Shown one piece after another: positions 1 to 8,547 of a DNA stretch of 64,000 nt. Within the stretch, counting starts at the first letter, position 1. Each line of letters begins with the position of its first letter. The stretch comes from Paradesertivirga mongoliensis (lineage in GTDB: Bacteria; Bacteroidota; Bacteroidia; Sphingobacteriales; Sphingobacteriaceae): assembly GCF_024436395.1 (NCBI RefSeq), contig NZ_JAFMZO010000002.1:1146149-1210148 (forward strand), in the 5' to 3' direction. A model generated the notes under the pieces. It made no database searches and was not told the origin of the DNA. It worked only from the letters and a program-made list of their open reading frames with translations. A program made the translations under genes and the position numbers.

Positions 1-925
1 TCAGGCTGAACATAGAAATTGCATCGGGAAGATAGAAAGCTTTCACAGGCCAGGTACCCAATTCCATCTTATTATCCTGATCACTTATATCGAACGCGTT
101 TGCCGAAAGACTGATATCCTTCACACCCAGTGGTACGACTCTTAGAATAGTGCCAGCAATCAAATCTACTTCTGCAACGGCATTATTCTCTTGTAGTGTA
201 ACCCATGCCTTTTTTGAATCAGCGGCGATGGTTACATATTCCGGTTCTATATCTTTCGCGAATGTGGCATTTAGGCCATACATTCTGAAGCCAGCAGCCT
301 TAAGATTTGCCAAGCTGCTTTCAAATGAAGTAAAATCCAGGGTTCTAACCGAGTAATTGTTTTTAATATCGATTACAGAAATCGAACCTACAGGGTCAAC
401 TGTATAATTTGAATTTGGCTCGCCTTCATTTGCGGTCACGATGTAATTCCCGTCAGGGCTAAACGTCACCATGTCGGGCAGAGCACCTACAGTAACACGT
501 CTTGTTTCAGTTAGCGTTGACGTATTAAGTATCGCCACAGCGCCATTATCGGTTTTAATAGAAGCTTCGAGTGCTACTGCTAATAGACCGTTTGACACAG
601 CCACGCTATTTGCAACTCCGCTTGTTGTAGAGAAATCGAGCGTTTGAGACTTGGTGATCGTAGGAAAAGCGCTTAGATCAATCACGTCGACTTTAGAGCC
701 TACGGCGTTGTTCACTACAAAGAGTTTTTTAGTTTTAGGGTCGTAAGTTGAAATTTCAGCCGCTCCGGTGGTTCCGAGAGTAATAGTAGAGACCTCTCTA
801 AAAGTTGCAGGATTTTCAGGAACAATTTGTTCAGGCTCAACAAACGGGTCTCCGTTATTTTTTTTGCAGGCAAAAAATACTGTTGTAACGGAAATGAGAA
901 ATAGTAAGGATTTAAAAGATTTCAT
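1..925 (-). CDS. Choice-of-anchor I family lipoprotein, C-terminus outside window
   Basis: This open frame starts at the ATG at 925 and runs off the left edge, so only about 308 residues are visible. It begins with a short hydrophobic segment ending in VFFACKKN, which is a lipoprotein signal peptide. The rest is beta-propeller-like, with segments such as LPDMVTFSPDGNYIVTANEG and a DPVGSISVID strand. These are typical of the choice-of-anchor I family, which is often annotated as alkaline-phosphatase-like or esterase-like. It lies downstream of the phosphoesterase/glycerophosphodiesterase genes on the same strand, separated by a hairpin. A role in surface organophosphate handling is inferred from context only. 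Confidence 0.8.
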   Translation of the reverse strand, partial: MKSFKSLLFLISVTTVFFACKKNNGDPFVEPEQIVPENPATFREVSTITLGTTGAAEISTYDPKTKKLFVVNNAVGSKVDVIDLSAFPTITKSQTLDFSTTSGVANSVAVSNGLLAVALEASIKTDNGAVAILNTSTLTETRRVTVGALPDMVTFSPDGNYIVTANEGEPNSNYTVDPVGSISVIDIKNNYSVRTLDFTSFESSLANLKAAGFRMYGLNATFAKDIEPEYVTIAADSKKAWVTLQENNAVAEVDLIAGTILRVVPLGVKDISLSANAFDISDQDNKMELGTWPVKAFYLPDAISMFSL

Positions 926-947
926 ACATTTTTCTTGCGAAAGTAGA

Positions 948-973
948 AGGCCGAAAAGTGTTTTTCGGCCTTT
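948..973. terminator. Hairpin between the GDPD gene and the anchor-I lipoprotein gene
   Basis: An 11-bp stem (AAGGCCGAAAA with its complement) has a 3-nt loop. It lies about 95 nt beyond the GDPD stop and 23 nt before the lipoprotein start. There is no clean U-tract on the minus strand, so it could be a weak terminator or a processing or attenuation hairpin. Confidence 0.45.
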
Positions 974-981
974 TGAAGAAA

Positions 982-1014
982 CGTAACAAAAGCGTAATAA
1001 TAAGCTTATATTAA
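982..1014 (-). promoter_or_regulatory. 11-bp direct repeats, candidate Pho-box variant
   Basis: On the plus strand CGTAAC at 982 and CGTAAT at 993 repeat at 11 bp, with a weaker third unit at 1004. Read toward the lipoprotein gene, the half-sites are ATTACG and GTTACG. These are followed after 21 nt by CACTTTTC, a poor -7 match at the same spacing as in the better Pho-like promoters of this window. A second -7-like TACTTTCGC lies at 937-945. Confidence 0.35.
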
Positions 1015-1068
1015 GGGCGGACTTGTTAACTAAACGTTATTCAAACGCTAGCTCACAACTTTCGCAAG

Positions 1069-2109
1069 CTATTTTTTCACCATTTCAAGCAATAGTTCCG
1101 GCTCATTAGTAGTAATAAAATCGATGCCCCGTTCAAGAAGCCACATCATCGTATCCTTATCGTTTACGGTCCAGGCATTGGTAGTAAGTCCTTCCTGTTT
1201 TGCGATGGAGAGCCAGTCCGGATTTTTCTTCAACACGCTAAAGTGGTAGTCGTAGCCCCATAGATTATCTTTTTTAAGCTCCTGGGGTGATTTATCTCCG
1301 TTCAAATAGGCCACTCTGGCAAAAGGGTCGAGCCTCTGTAGTTCCTTGCAGATCTCATAGTCGAAACTTATGTAGTCGATCCACGCCTGTGCCTTCAAAG
1401 CTTTAACCAAACACACAACCTCACGAGCAGTAGCAATACTATGCTCTTTGCTCACGGCCGATGGTTTGATTTCAAGGATTAGTTTTGTGGTATTTTGGCT
1501 TATCCCCTCTTTCAGATAATTCACAAGAGTTGGCAGGCTCTCACCATTCGACAGCTTCAGCTGTGTGAGCTCTTGTGCCTCCGTTTTCCCGATTGAAATG
1601 TTCTGAAAGCTTGGATCGTGATTAATCAGTAACACAGAGTCGGCCGACATGTGCACATCGAATTCTGAGCCGGCGCAACCCAAATTAACGGCGTGCTTTA
1701 ACGCCGCAATCGAATTTTCGGGAACACCGGTATTTTTCCAGGCACCCCTGTGAGCAATTACTTTATTTTGAATAAATTCATCGCTTATAATCTTAAACGT
1801 ATCTAAAACTACAGCACCTTTATTCCTCGCAGAGATAATAATATCATACTGAGCGCCTTTAAGATTATACTCTGGAAGGATGGAAATTACTCCATCTCTA
1901 ACAGTAAATACTTTAGCATGATCTCCGGAGATCTCTACATTTCTTACCGTTTTTCCACCTAAAGTGATACGCCCCACTTCGGTTCTTCCGCCCGAAAATG
2001 TGTAATTGCTTAAGAACACCGGAAGCTTTTCCTGAGCCTGCACCATAAAAAAACTGCTATTCATAAACATGAATAGCAGAATTGTCTTGATTGTTTCCGA
2101 CATCGTCAT
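1069..2109 (-). CDS. Secreted glycerophosphodiester phosphodiesterase (GDPD family)
   Basis: The 346-residue protein has an N-terminal signal peptide ending near VQAQ. Residues about 28-115 form a beta-rich extension of unknown role. The GDPD catalytic domain follows, with HRGAW near residue 120, PENS, the E-x-D metal motif in EFDVH near 150, and the INHDP segment. Enzymes of this family hydrolyse glycerophosphodiesters to glycerol-3-phosphate and an alcohol. The start overlaps the stop of the upstream phosphoesterase gene by one base (TGATG), indicating translational coupling. It forms an operon with SusCD and the phosphoesterase, which fits phosphorus scavenging from phospholipid head groups. 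Confidence 0.9.
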   Translation of the reverse strand: MTMSETIKTILLFMFMNSSFFMVQAQEKLPVFLSNYTFSGGRTEVGRITLGGKTVRNVEISGDHAKVFTVRDGVISILPEYNLKGAQYDIIISARNKGAVVLDTFKIISDEFIQNKVIAHRGAWKNTGVPENSIAALKHAVNLGCAGSEFDVHMSADSVLLINHDPSFQNISIGKTEAQELTQLKLSNGESLPTLVNYLKEGISQNTTKLILEIKPSAVSKEHSIATAREVVCLVKALKAQAWIDYISFDYEICKELQRLDPFARVAYLNGDKSPQELKKDNLWGYDYHFSVLKKNPDWLSIAKQEGLTTNAWTVNDKDTMMWLLERGIDFITTNEPELLLEMVKK

Positions 2110-3602
2110 CAGGCGTTTAGGTTTAAACTTTCAGTATATACGTTTCCAAAAGGATCGGTGGCGTTTACCTTTATCACTTTTACCGAAGCATCGGGTTTTA
2201 CAAAGAAAAGATGGTCTGTCAGATTCGGTTCTACCCACCCTCTCGGATTCGGCTTCTCTGCTCCCATAAACATTTCATGCGCCCAGGGGTCGTAAGCGGT
2301 TCGCTGCTCAGGCTTCCCCATTGGCCGACCATCGGCAAACCATTCCAGATGCCAGTTTTTATCGTAATTCCATACGTTGATGCATGCCTCCTGCGGGTAA
2401 TCTTTATGTTTACCTACCGGATAAATTCTCAGTTGATGAGTTTTAGGATGTCCCGTAGCTTTATAATACCAACTGATTTTGTCGCCTTCCACTTCATACA
2501 CTCCATAGCCAGAAGGGGTACCGTCTCCGCAGATTGGCCCGGTCCACCATGCGCCGCAAACGGTTCCATGATTATGTTCGGTCATGTTATCTTCAATCCA
2601 AACTTCGTTGAAGTGCGTGTGTGCCGACATAAAATGAACCTGATACGGCTTTAATACGTCATACAAGCGTTGGCGATTGACTACCACGCCTCCAAGCTCC
2701 GGGGTTGTATCTTTATTTCTGGCATGTTGGCCGGTGTTAGTTGGGATATGCAGACTCACTACTACGGTTGCGCCTGCCGGCACTTGCTTTAAGTCTTGCT
2801 CAAGCCATTGCAATTGATTTTCACCAATATATCCCATATATCTTTTGGCTACTCCCATAAAAAACACATCGTCGAGTACCACATAGTGGATCTTACCGCG
2901 GTTAAAAGAATAATATGTGGGACCGAAATGCTCCCTGAAGGTTCTGGTTGAGCCCTCATCCGTGCGGGCTTCGAGATCCATATCGTGATTCCCTATCACA
3001 TTAAAAAAGGGAACACCACTCAGGGCAATAGCCTTTTTATAATCGGGGAACAGGTTAAATTTATCCCAAACCAGGTCGCCGCAACCAATGCCGTGTACAG
3101 GAACCTTATCCCGGTAGGAATCTACTACTTCCTTCAGATCGGGTGCAGATTGAGATACCAGTAATTCCGCATCCCTCTTCGTTTGAATCTGCGGGTCGCC
3201 CCATACAATAAACGTGTGCTTATCATCGCTTAGGGACAGCTTCTTCAGTTCGAAATCAGAAACAAAGCTGCTTTTTGAATGATCAATCGTTCTAAAAAAA
3301 CGGGTTATGCTATTCTCATGCGGAAATTCATATCCCGATGGTAAAGACACATAAACAAATTGGGTGGTTTTATTACTCAGCAACTCATAGTTACCGTTAG
3401 CGCTGCTAAGTACCACATTAATTCCGTCGGTTACAGCAACCCCGGCAACGCCCTTTCCTGCAGAGCTAATCCGTCCTTTCAGTAAGGTAGTTGAAAGATC
3501 CGTTACCGTTGCTCGGTTTTCTGCTGCTTCTGCGATAGCTACGGGTGCAGCAACTGCTACACCCATAATGGTCATATTTTTTAAAAAGTCTCTTCTTATC
3601 AT
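2109..3602 (-). CDS. Tat-exported calcineurin-like phosphoesterase with N- and C-terminal accessory domains
   Basis: The ATG at 3602 is chosen over one at 3626. It begins directly with a twin-arginine signal (MIRRDFLKN), has a GGAGAAAT purine stretch upstream and avoids a 16-nt overlap with the SusD gene. The 497-residue protein has a carboxypeptidase-regulatory-like N-domain (about 40-110). The metallophosphatase core follows with WGDPQIQ near 134, GCGDLVWD, VIGNHDMD near 206, VSLHIP and SAHTHFNE near 328. The end is a beta-rich C-domain (MetallophosC type). The metal ligands all look intact. It would hydrolyse phosphomonoesters or diesters in the periplasm; the substrate is unknown. Confidence 0.88.
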   Translation of the reverse strand: MIRRDFLKNMTIMGVAVAAPVAIAEAAENRATVTDLSTTLLKGRISSAGKGVAGVAVTDGINVVLSSANGNYELLSNKTTQFVYVSLPSGYEFPHENSITRFFRTIDHSKSSFVSDFELKKLSLSDDKHTFIVWGDPQIQTKRDAELLVSQSAPDLKEVVDSYRDKVPVHGIGCGDLVWDKFNLFPDYKKAIALSGVPFFNVIGNHDMDLEARTDEGSTRTFREHFGPTYYSFNRGKIHYVVLDDVFFMGVAKRYMGYIGENQLQWLEQDLKQVPAGATVVVSLHIPTNTGQHARNKDTTPELGGVVVNRQRLYDVLKPYQVHFMSAHTHFNEVWIEDNMTEHNHGTVCGAWWTGPICGDGTPSGYGVYEVEGDKISWYYKATGHPKTHQLRIYPVGKHKDYPQEACINVWNYDKNWHLEWFADGRPMGKPEQRTAYDPWAHEMFMGAEKPNPRGWVEPNLTDHLFFVKPDASVKVIKVNATDPFGNVYTESLNLNA

Positions 3603-3610
3603 GGCTATTG

Positions 3611-5074
3611 TTATTTCTCCCACCAAACTTTAGTATTGATATCATCTCCGCCCATAGACTGAACCGCGAGTTTATAATTGGCGTTATTGTTTGTCGCTAC
3701 TGTTGTGGGATACTTGAAGCGAACCGGCATAATTCCATTATTTCTTAAGCCAGGGCCTTTAGGCAAACTGGGCAGGCCTGTGCGACGATATTCAAACCAT
3801 TGCTGATAATCAGTAAAGATCAGCGCATAATACTTTTGAAGGATGATCCGCTCTAATGAGCCGTCGTAGGCTGTATTGGCAGCATAGCTTGCATTGGTGA
3901 AATAATCTGCAGGCATGGTCAATCCCCATTGCTCAATAGCGGCCTTTACGCCATTTTGATAATGAGTCTGAGCGCTTGATGTAATTATTCCTTTTTGGGC
4001 AAGCTCCGCTTTAATGAATTCAACTTCAGCATAAGTCATCACCGGAGCTACCATCGGCGCCTCTACCAGCGCCCTGATCATATTGGAAGGTGTATAATCG
4101 AATTGAGAATCCGCACCCGAATATGCGCTTGGAATTCCCTTATAACCAATTGCCACATTTTTCTTGGTAACCGGATCTAAACGTGTTGCTTGCGATAGGA
4201 CTTTAGCTCTGCGCGGATCATTGAAGCCATTGAGGTTATCGACAAAGTATGATGCTGCGGCACGTCCGTTAGTAAAATCGATTGAACGCCCCCATGGAGA
4301 TATATTTGGTTCAACTCCTGTTATTTTCAAGATAGCGCTTTCATCCACTTTAGTAAAGACCGGGTATTTTGCCGGGTCGTTAATTATAGCAGCCATCTTC
4401 GCCCCGGCATTCATCTCTGCGCGATTCGAAACCCGAAGAAGCAGACGTAAATGAAGTGAATTACAGAATTTCTGCCAGTTGCTTACATTATTGTTGTATA
4501 AAAGCTCGGTGCCGTAAATCATTGCTTTTGTGGGCACAAACAAGCTATTGGCTGTCTCTAGATCACCTAACAGTTTGATATAAATATCCTTTTGAGTATC
4601 AAAGGCAGGGCGAAGAATTCCTTCATCGGCACTTCCCGCCTGGCTCATTGGAACATCGCCAAAACTATCTGTCAATAAGGAATAAGCCCATGCATTAAGC
4701 GTTAGCGCGATGGCCTGATAATTCGGGTCATTTACGGCGTCAGCAGCAGCTTTCATTTCCTTGATGTTCTTTACCCATCTGTAGTAGGTATTCCAGGTAG
4801 AGTTACCAGCGCTTTCGCTCATGTCGTAGCGATGCAAGCCGCCAGAAACACTTGGAAAAGGTAACGAAACCTGCATAAATTGGAAGGTAAAATCAGCACT
4901 TCTTTCTGTATTAAAGCTGGCCATACTGTAGATGACCGGATTTAGTAAGGTCCCGGGGCTAACCCGATCCAGACGATTAGGATCGGTATTGAGTTCATCG
5001 AATTTCTCTGTGCAGGAGGTTGAGATGATGGTGAATACACCTATCATGCAGGCAATCTTTTTTAATATAGCCAT
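3611..5074 (-). CDS. SusD/RagB-like outer-membrane lipoprotein (SusD-like 2 type)
   Basis: The 487-residue protein has a lipoprotein signal (IISTSC near residue 21) followed by FDELNTDPNR, a hallmark of the SusD-like 2 family. It also has the alpha-helical TPR-type body and the late FTDYQQWFEYRRTG segment typical of SusD proteins. Such proteins form the lid over a SusC channel and bind the substrate at the cell surface. The susC gene lies 41 nt upstream and two phosphodiesterases follow. The cargo is therefore inferred to be an organophosphate rather than a glycan, because no glycoside hydrolase is encoded nearby. Confidence 0.93.
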   Translation of the reverse strand: MAILKKIACMIGVFTIISTSCTEKFDELNTDPNRLDRVSPGTLLNPVIYSMASFNTERSADFTFQFMQVSLPFPSVSGGLHRYDMSESAGNSTWNTYYRWVKNIKEMKAAADAVNDPNYQAIALTLNAWAYSLLTDSFGDVPMSQAGSADEGILRPAFDTQKDIYIKLLGDLETANSLFVPTKAMIYGTELLYNNNVSNWQKFCNSLHLRLLLRVSNRAEMNAGAKMAAIINDPAKYPVFTKVDESAILKITGVEPNISPWGRSIDFTNGRAAASYFVDNLNGFNDPRRAKVLSQATRLDPVTKKNVAIGYKGIPSAYSGADSQFDYTPSNMIRALVEAPMVAPVMTYAEVEFIKAELAQKGIITSSAQTHYQNGVKAAIEQWGLTMPADYFTNASYAANTAYDGSLERIILQKYYALIFTDYQQWFEYRRTGLPSLPKGPGLRNNGIMPVRFKYPTTVATNNNANYKLAVQSMGGDDINTKVWWEK

Positions 5075-5115
5075 TTTCGTTTGTTATTGGATTGGTATCC
5101 CTAATTAGAGTGTTG

Positions 5116-8100
5116 TTAGAAATTAAATGTCAGATTCATCCCGAAAGTCCTTGTAGATGGCATTTGGCCCATTTCTACTCCAGGCAATAATGTTGAGCCG
5201 TTCAGCGCTGCTGTTTCCGGATCGAACATGGGGAACTTTGTAATCATGGCTAAGTCACGTCCATATACCGCAAGCTTGGCATTGTTCACCTTAATTTTCG
5301 TGGTCAGGCTTTTCGGAAGCGCATATTCAAAGCGCAACTCTCTTAGCTTCAAAAAAGATGCGTCGAATGAGTTAGACTCCACATTAGCCCTGCGATAGTA
5401 ATCAGCGTAGTAGTTCCCTACCGGAACCTTTTTTGTATTCGGAGAGTAACTTCCATCAGCGTTTTTCACCACTCCGTCTCCAATGATAAACCCATCTTCT
5501 CTCCCCGGCAGGGTGCTTTTCAGCTTGCCCTGTTCGGCCATTTTATGATGCGTCTGTGAATAAACCAATCCTCCATACTGTCCATCCAGCAAAAAGCTAA
5601 ATCTGAAATTCTTATAAGCAAACTCGTTTTGAATACCGCCTTTCCAATCGGCATACGCTTCGCCAATGTACTGGATCTCCGCAGGGCGTGCAGGAAAACC
5701 ATCTGTAGTATATACGATCTGGCCCTCAGGCGATCTCACAAAGTTAAACCCGTAAATAGCGCCTGTAGATCCGCCTACTCTTGCCTGTATTGTGGCATTA
5801 CCACCATAGCCGATGTCCTGGCTTTCGGTCATGCCTTCTGCAAGTTTTAACACCTTGTTTTTATTTTTCGCCCAGGTAAGAGTGGTGTTCCAGCTAAAGG
5901 CATCAGACTTTATTGGACTACCTCTCAATACCAATTCAATGCCCTGATTTCTTACCGTGCCCGCATTCAGTACTGCCCGGGTAAAACCGGTTGAGGGCTC
6001 TAGTGGAACCTCAAGAATCTGATTTTCGGTGGTGTTACTATAAAGCGTTAGGTCCATCCCGAAACGGTTCTTGAAGAGATTATATTCCAAACCACCTTCG
6101 TAGCTTGTGGTGATTTCAGGCTTAAAGTCGGCGTTAAAAAGCGTGGTAGGCGCCACCGCTGAACTAGGAAAGTTACTCACTGAATAATACTTGCTGGTTC
6201 TGTACGGCTCGGTATCATTTCCTACCTGCGCGGCTGACAGCCGTAACTTTGCATAAGAAATCGCATCAGGAAGTTGAAACATCTCGTTCAGAATAAAGCT
6301 GGAGCTGATGGATGGATAAAAGAATGAGTTATTCTGTACCGGCAGCGCGCTGGACCAGTCATTTCTTCCTGTAACGTCCACAAACACCTGGCTTTTATAG
6401 CCAAAAGAGGCAATTGCGTACAGACTGTTTACTTTCTTGTTACCATAAACAGTGTTGGACAGAGGAAGACTCACGCCATTCGAAAGTTTGTAGACTCCAG
6501 GAGTGACCAGACCATCAACAGACCTGCCTAATTCTCTTGAACGCTGGTTTCTTAAGTTGCCTCCAAGTGAAGCACTCAGATTAATTGAAGAACTCAAATC
6601 ATGCTTGAAATTTAATAACGCGTCTGTATTAATTTCGTAGTCGTATAAGTTCTGCTGTTTGTAATATCCACGCTGAAAGTTGGCGGTATTATATGGCCTT
6701 CTGGTATCACGTTCTTCGGTCGACATGTCCAGGCTCGAACGCAGCAACAGGTTCAGTTTTTTAGAAAATTCATACGTTGCCGAAATATTCCCAACAGTGC
6801 TATAACTGTCTACGGCGTTCGTCATTTCATGTGCAATTAAAAAAGGATTATCGATAAATGAGCTGAACGGATGTATTTGCTCTACCTGCTCGGCACCCCT
6901 CTTCCATCTGTCCTGATACCAGGCTAAATCCACGTTAGGGTTTTGGAAGATCATGAAATAGGATATCGTCTGGTTATTATATCCGGTTGCAGGAAGGTTA
7001 TCACTGTTCTTATTAGTGAAGTTGACCTTCGAATTCAGCTTTAACTTATCAGACACGGTGTAGTTGAGGCTCAATGCCGCTGTCAAACGTTCATAACCTG
7101 TATTCGGCATGATCCACTGGTTTTTGGAGTGTGTAACCGATGCCCGCGCCGAAGCTTTCTCACTTCCGCCCTCAACGGCTACACTATTTGTAATGGTGGA
7201 GCCAGTTCTGAAAAAGCCTTTTACGTTGTTCTCGTATGGCCTCCATAAAGTGCGCTCCGTACCTGCGCCTTGTAAGGCCGGATTGTATTGATAATACATT
7301 TGTCCATTGAATTTGGGACCGAATGCACTGCTCGTTCCATGAGTCGCTGCCCCGTCGGCAGTTATACCATAAGAGTAATATTTCTGACCGGCAGGTAAAA
7401 GGTTTTCGTTTGGCCCCATCGTTCCCTGCCCGTACTCGTGCTGAAAGTCGGGCCATTTCAACACATCATTGAAACTCACATTAGAGTTTACTGAAATACC
7501 TATTCCATTATTTTTCCTGGAACCAGATTTTGTTGTGATAATCAATGCACCGTTTGCCGCACGGCTTCCATAAAGAGCTGTAGCACTTGCTCCCTTAAGA
7601 ACGTTGATGCTTTCAATATCATCAGGATTTATATCCGCGATGCCATTACCGAAATCTATGGGAGCATCGTTTCCTGAACCGGCCCCATAAGCGTTAGTAA
7701 CGCCAGCGCTTGTCATGCCGCTGTTCATTGGAACTCCATCCAAAACTATTAAGGCAAAGTTTCCGTCGGGGTTTAAAGAAGTATTTCCTCTTAGCGTTAC
7801 CCGGGTAGAATTTAATGGGCCCGACCCTGGCGAGATGAGTGTTAACCCAGCTACCTTGCCAGAGAGTGCGCCAACCCAGTTGTTAGAGCGTGCATCGTTT
7901 AGTTGCTCTGAAGTAATATTCTGAGTTGCATAGCCAAGGGATTTTTGCTCGCGTTTAATGCCCAGAGCTGTTGTTACTACTACTTCTTTAAGAGCCTGCG
8001 CATCTTCAGAGAGTTTAACGTTGATTAAATTACTCCCCGAGTATTTTATGGTAGCGGTCTTAAAGCCCAGATACCTAAACTCGATAACATCATTCGTGCT

Positions 8101-8319
8101 GAAGTTCTTGTCAACAGATAAACGATACCTGCCGTTTTCGTCACTGGCTGTGGAAATTGCTGTACCTTTTAATAAGACCGTAACACCTGCAAGGGGCTGG
8201 TCGTTCTCATCGGTAACAATACCAGAAACAGAATTTTGCTGCGCAAATACGGATGCCAGCGAGAAAAACAATAAACATACACACAGTATGCTTCGCTTTA
8301 AAGAATTAAGATATAACAT
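5116..8319 (-). CDS. SusC/RagA-family TonB-linked outer-membrane transporter
   Basis: The 1067-residue protein carries a signal peptide ending in VFAQ and a carboxypeptidase-regulatory-like domain (about 28-110, GIVTDENDQPLAGVTV). It then has the SusC signature ALGIKREQKSLGYATQ, a plug domain (about 115-240, with VLKGASATALYGSRAANG) and a long beta-barrel ending in aromatic FNLTFNF. It would import large ligands with TonB energy together with the SusD protein encoded next to it. Phosphate-responsive SusCD-like systems have been reported in plant-associated Flavobacterium. The phosphoesterases downstream and the Pho-like promoter upstream suggest a similar role here. Confidence 0.95.
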   Translation of the reverse strand: MLYLNSLKRSILCVCLLFFSLASVFAQQNSVSGIVTDENDQPLAGVTVLLKGTAISTASDENGRYRLSVDKNFSTNDVIEFRYLGFKTATIKYSGSNLINVKLSEDAQALKEVVVTTALGIKREQKSLGYATQNITSEQLNDARSNNWVGALSGKVAGLTLISPGSGPLNSTRVTLRGNTSLNPDGNFALIVLDGVPMNSGMTSAGVTNAYGAGSGNDAPIDFGNGIADINPDDIESINVLKGASATALYGSRAANGALIITTKSGSRKNNGIGISVNSNVSFNDVLKWPDFQHEYGQGTMGPNENLLPAGQKYYSYGITADGAATHGTSSAFGPKFNGQMYYQYNPALQGAGTERTLWRPYENNVKGFFRTGSTITNSVAVEGGSEKASARASVTHSKNQWIMPNTGYERLTAALSLNYTVSDKLKLNSKVNFTNKNSDNLPATGYNNQTISYFMIFQNPNVDLAWYQDRWKRGAEQVEQIHPFSSFIDNPFLIAHEMTNAVDSYSTVGNISATYEFSKKLNLLLRSSLDMSTEERDTRRPYNTANFQRGYYKQQNLYDYEINTDALLNFKHDLSSSINLSASLGGNLRNQRSRELGRSVDGLVTPGVYKLSNGVSLPLSNTVYGNKKVNSLYAIASFGYKSQVFVDVTGRNDWSSALPVQNNSFFYPSISSSFILNEMFQLPDAISYAKLRLSAAQVGNDTEPYRTSKYYSVSNFPSSAVAPTTLFNADFKPEITTSYEGGLEYNLFKNRFGMDLTLYSNTTENQILEVPLEPSTGFTRAVLNAGTVRNQGIELVLRGSPIKSDAFSWNTTLTWAKNKNKVLKLAEGMTESQDIGYGGNATIQARVGGSTGAIYGFNFVRSPEGQIVYTTDGFPARPAEIQYIGEAYADWKGGIQNEFAYKNFRFSFLLDGQYGGLVYSQTHHKMAEQGKLKSTLPGREDGFIIGDGVVKNADGSYSPNTKKVPVGNYYADYYRRANVESNSFDASFLKLRELRFEYALPKSLTTKIKVNNAKLAVYGRDLAMITKFPMFDPETAALNGSTLLPGVEMGQMPSTRTFGMNLTFNF

Positions 8320-8341
8320 CAGATTTTAATTTTAAACCGAT

Positions 8342-8388
8342 GCGAAACTATGCCGCCAGTATTACTGAAATACTAATGCTGTATTAAG
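8342..8388 (-). promoter_or_regulatory. Pho-box-like promoter of the susC operon
   Basis: Read on the minus strand, CTTAAT (8388-8383), N5, ATTAGT (8377-8372), exactly 21 nt and then TAGTTTCGC (8350-8342). The first ten bases (CTTAATACAG) are identical to those upstream of the PhoB-like gene at 29.6 kb, and the spacing to the -7 element is the same. The half-sites sit where the -33 element is expected, as in promoters activated by PhoB-type regulators. Confidence 0.6.
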
Positions 8389-8408
8389 ATTTCCGGGAAA
8401 TTGGGGAT

Positions 8409-8430
8409 GGTTTTTTAAGCTTTTGTTAAG
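8409..8430. promoter_or_regulatory. Second 11-bp direct repeat in the susC/phoX-like intergenic region
   Basis: On the minus strand CTTAAC (8430-8425) and CTTAAA (8419-8414) repeat at 11 bp, about 31 bp upstream of the susC-proximal half-sites. This may be an auxiliary regulator site shared by the divergent genes. No -7 element lies at the standard distance. Confidence 0.4.
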
Positions 8431-8475
8431 TTACCTGAGCTATCTTCCTGACGGAAGTGCATATCAGCAGCAATC

Positions 8476-8532
8476 CTTTATCTAAACTTAAAGCCCGGAT
8501 AATTTTATGGTGACACACCAAACTTAGGTTTG
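8476..8532 (+). promoter_or_regulatory. Pho-box-like promoter of the phoX-like gene
   Basis: Three hexamers repeat every 11 bp: CTTTAT (8476), CTTAAA (8487) and GATAAT (8498). Exactly 21 nt later comes TAGGTTTG (8525-8532), a perfect match to the Bacteroidota -7 consensus TAnnTTTG. The ATG at 8548 lies 15 nt past this element. The layout matches the divergent susC promoter. Confidence 0.55.
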
Positions 8533-8547
8533 TCAAAAAAACGCATA

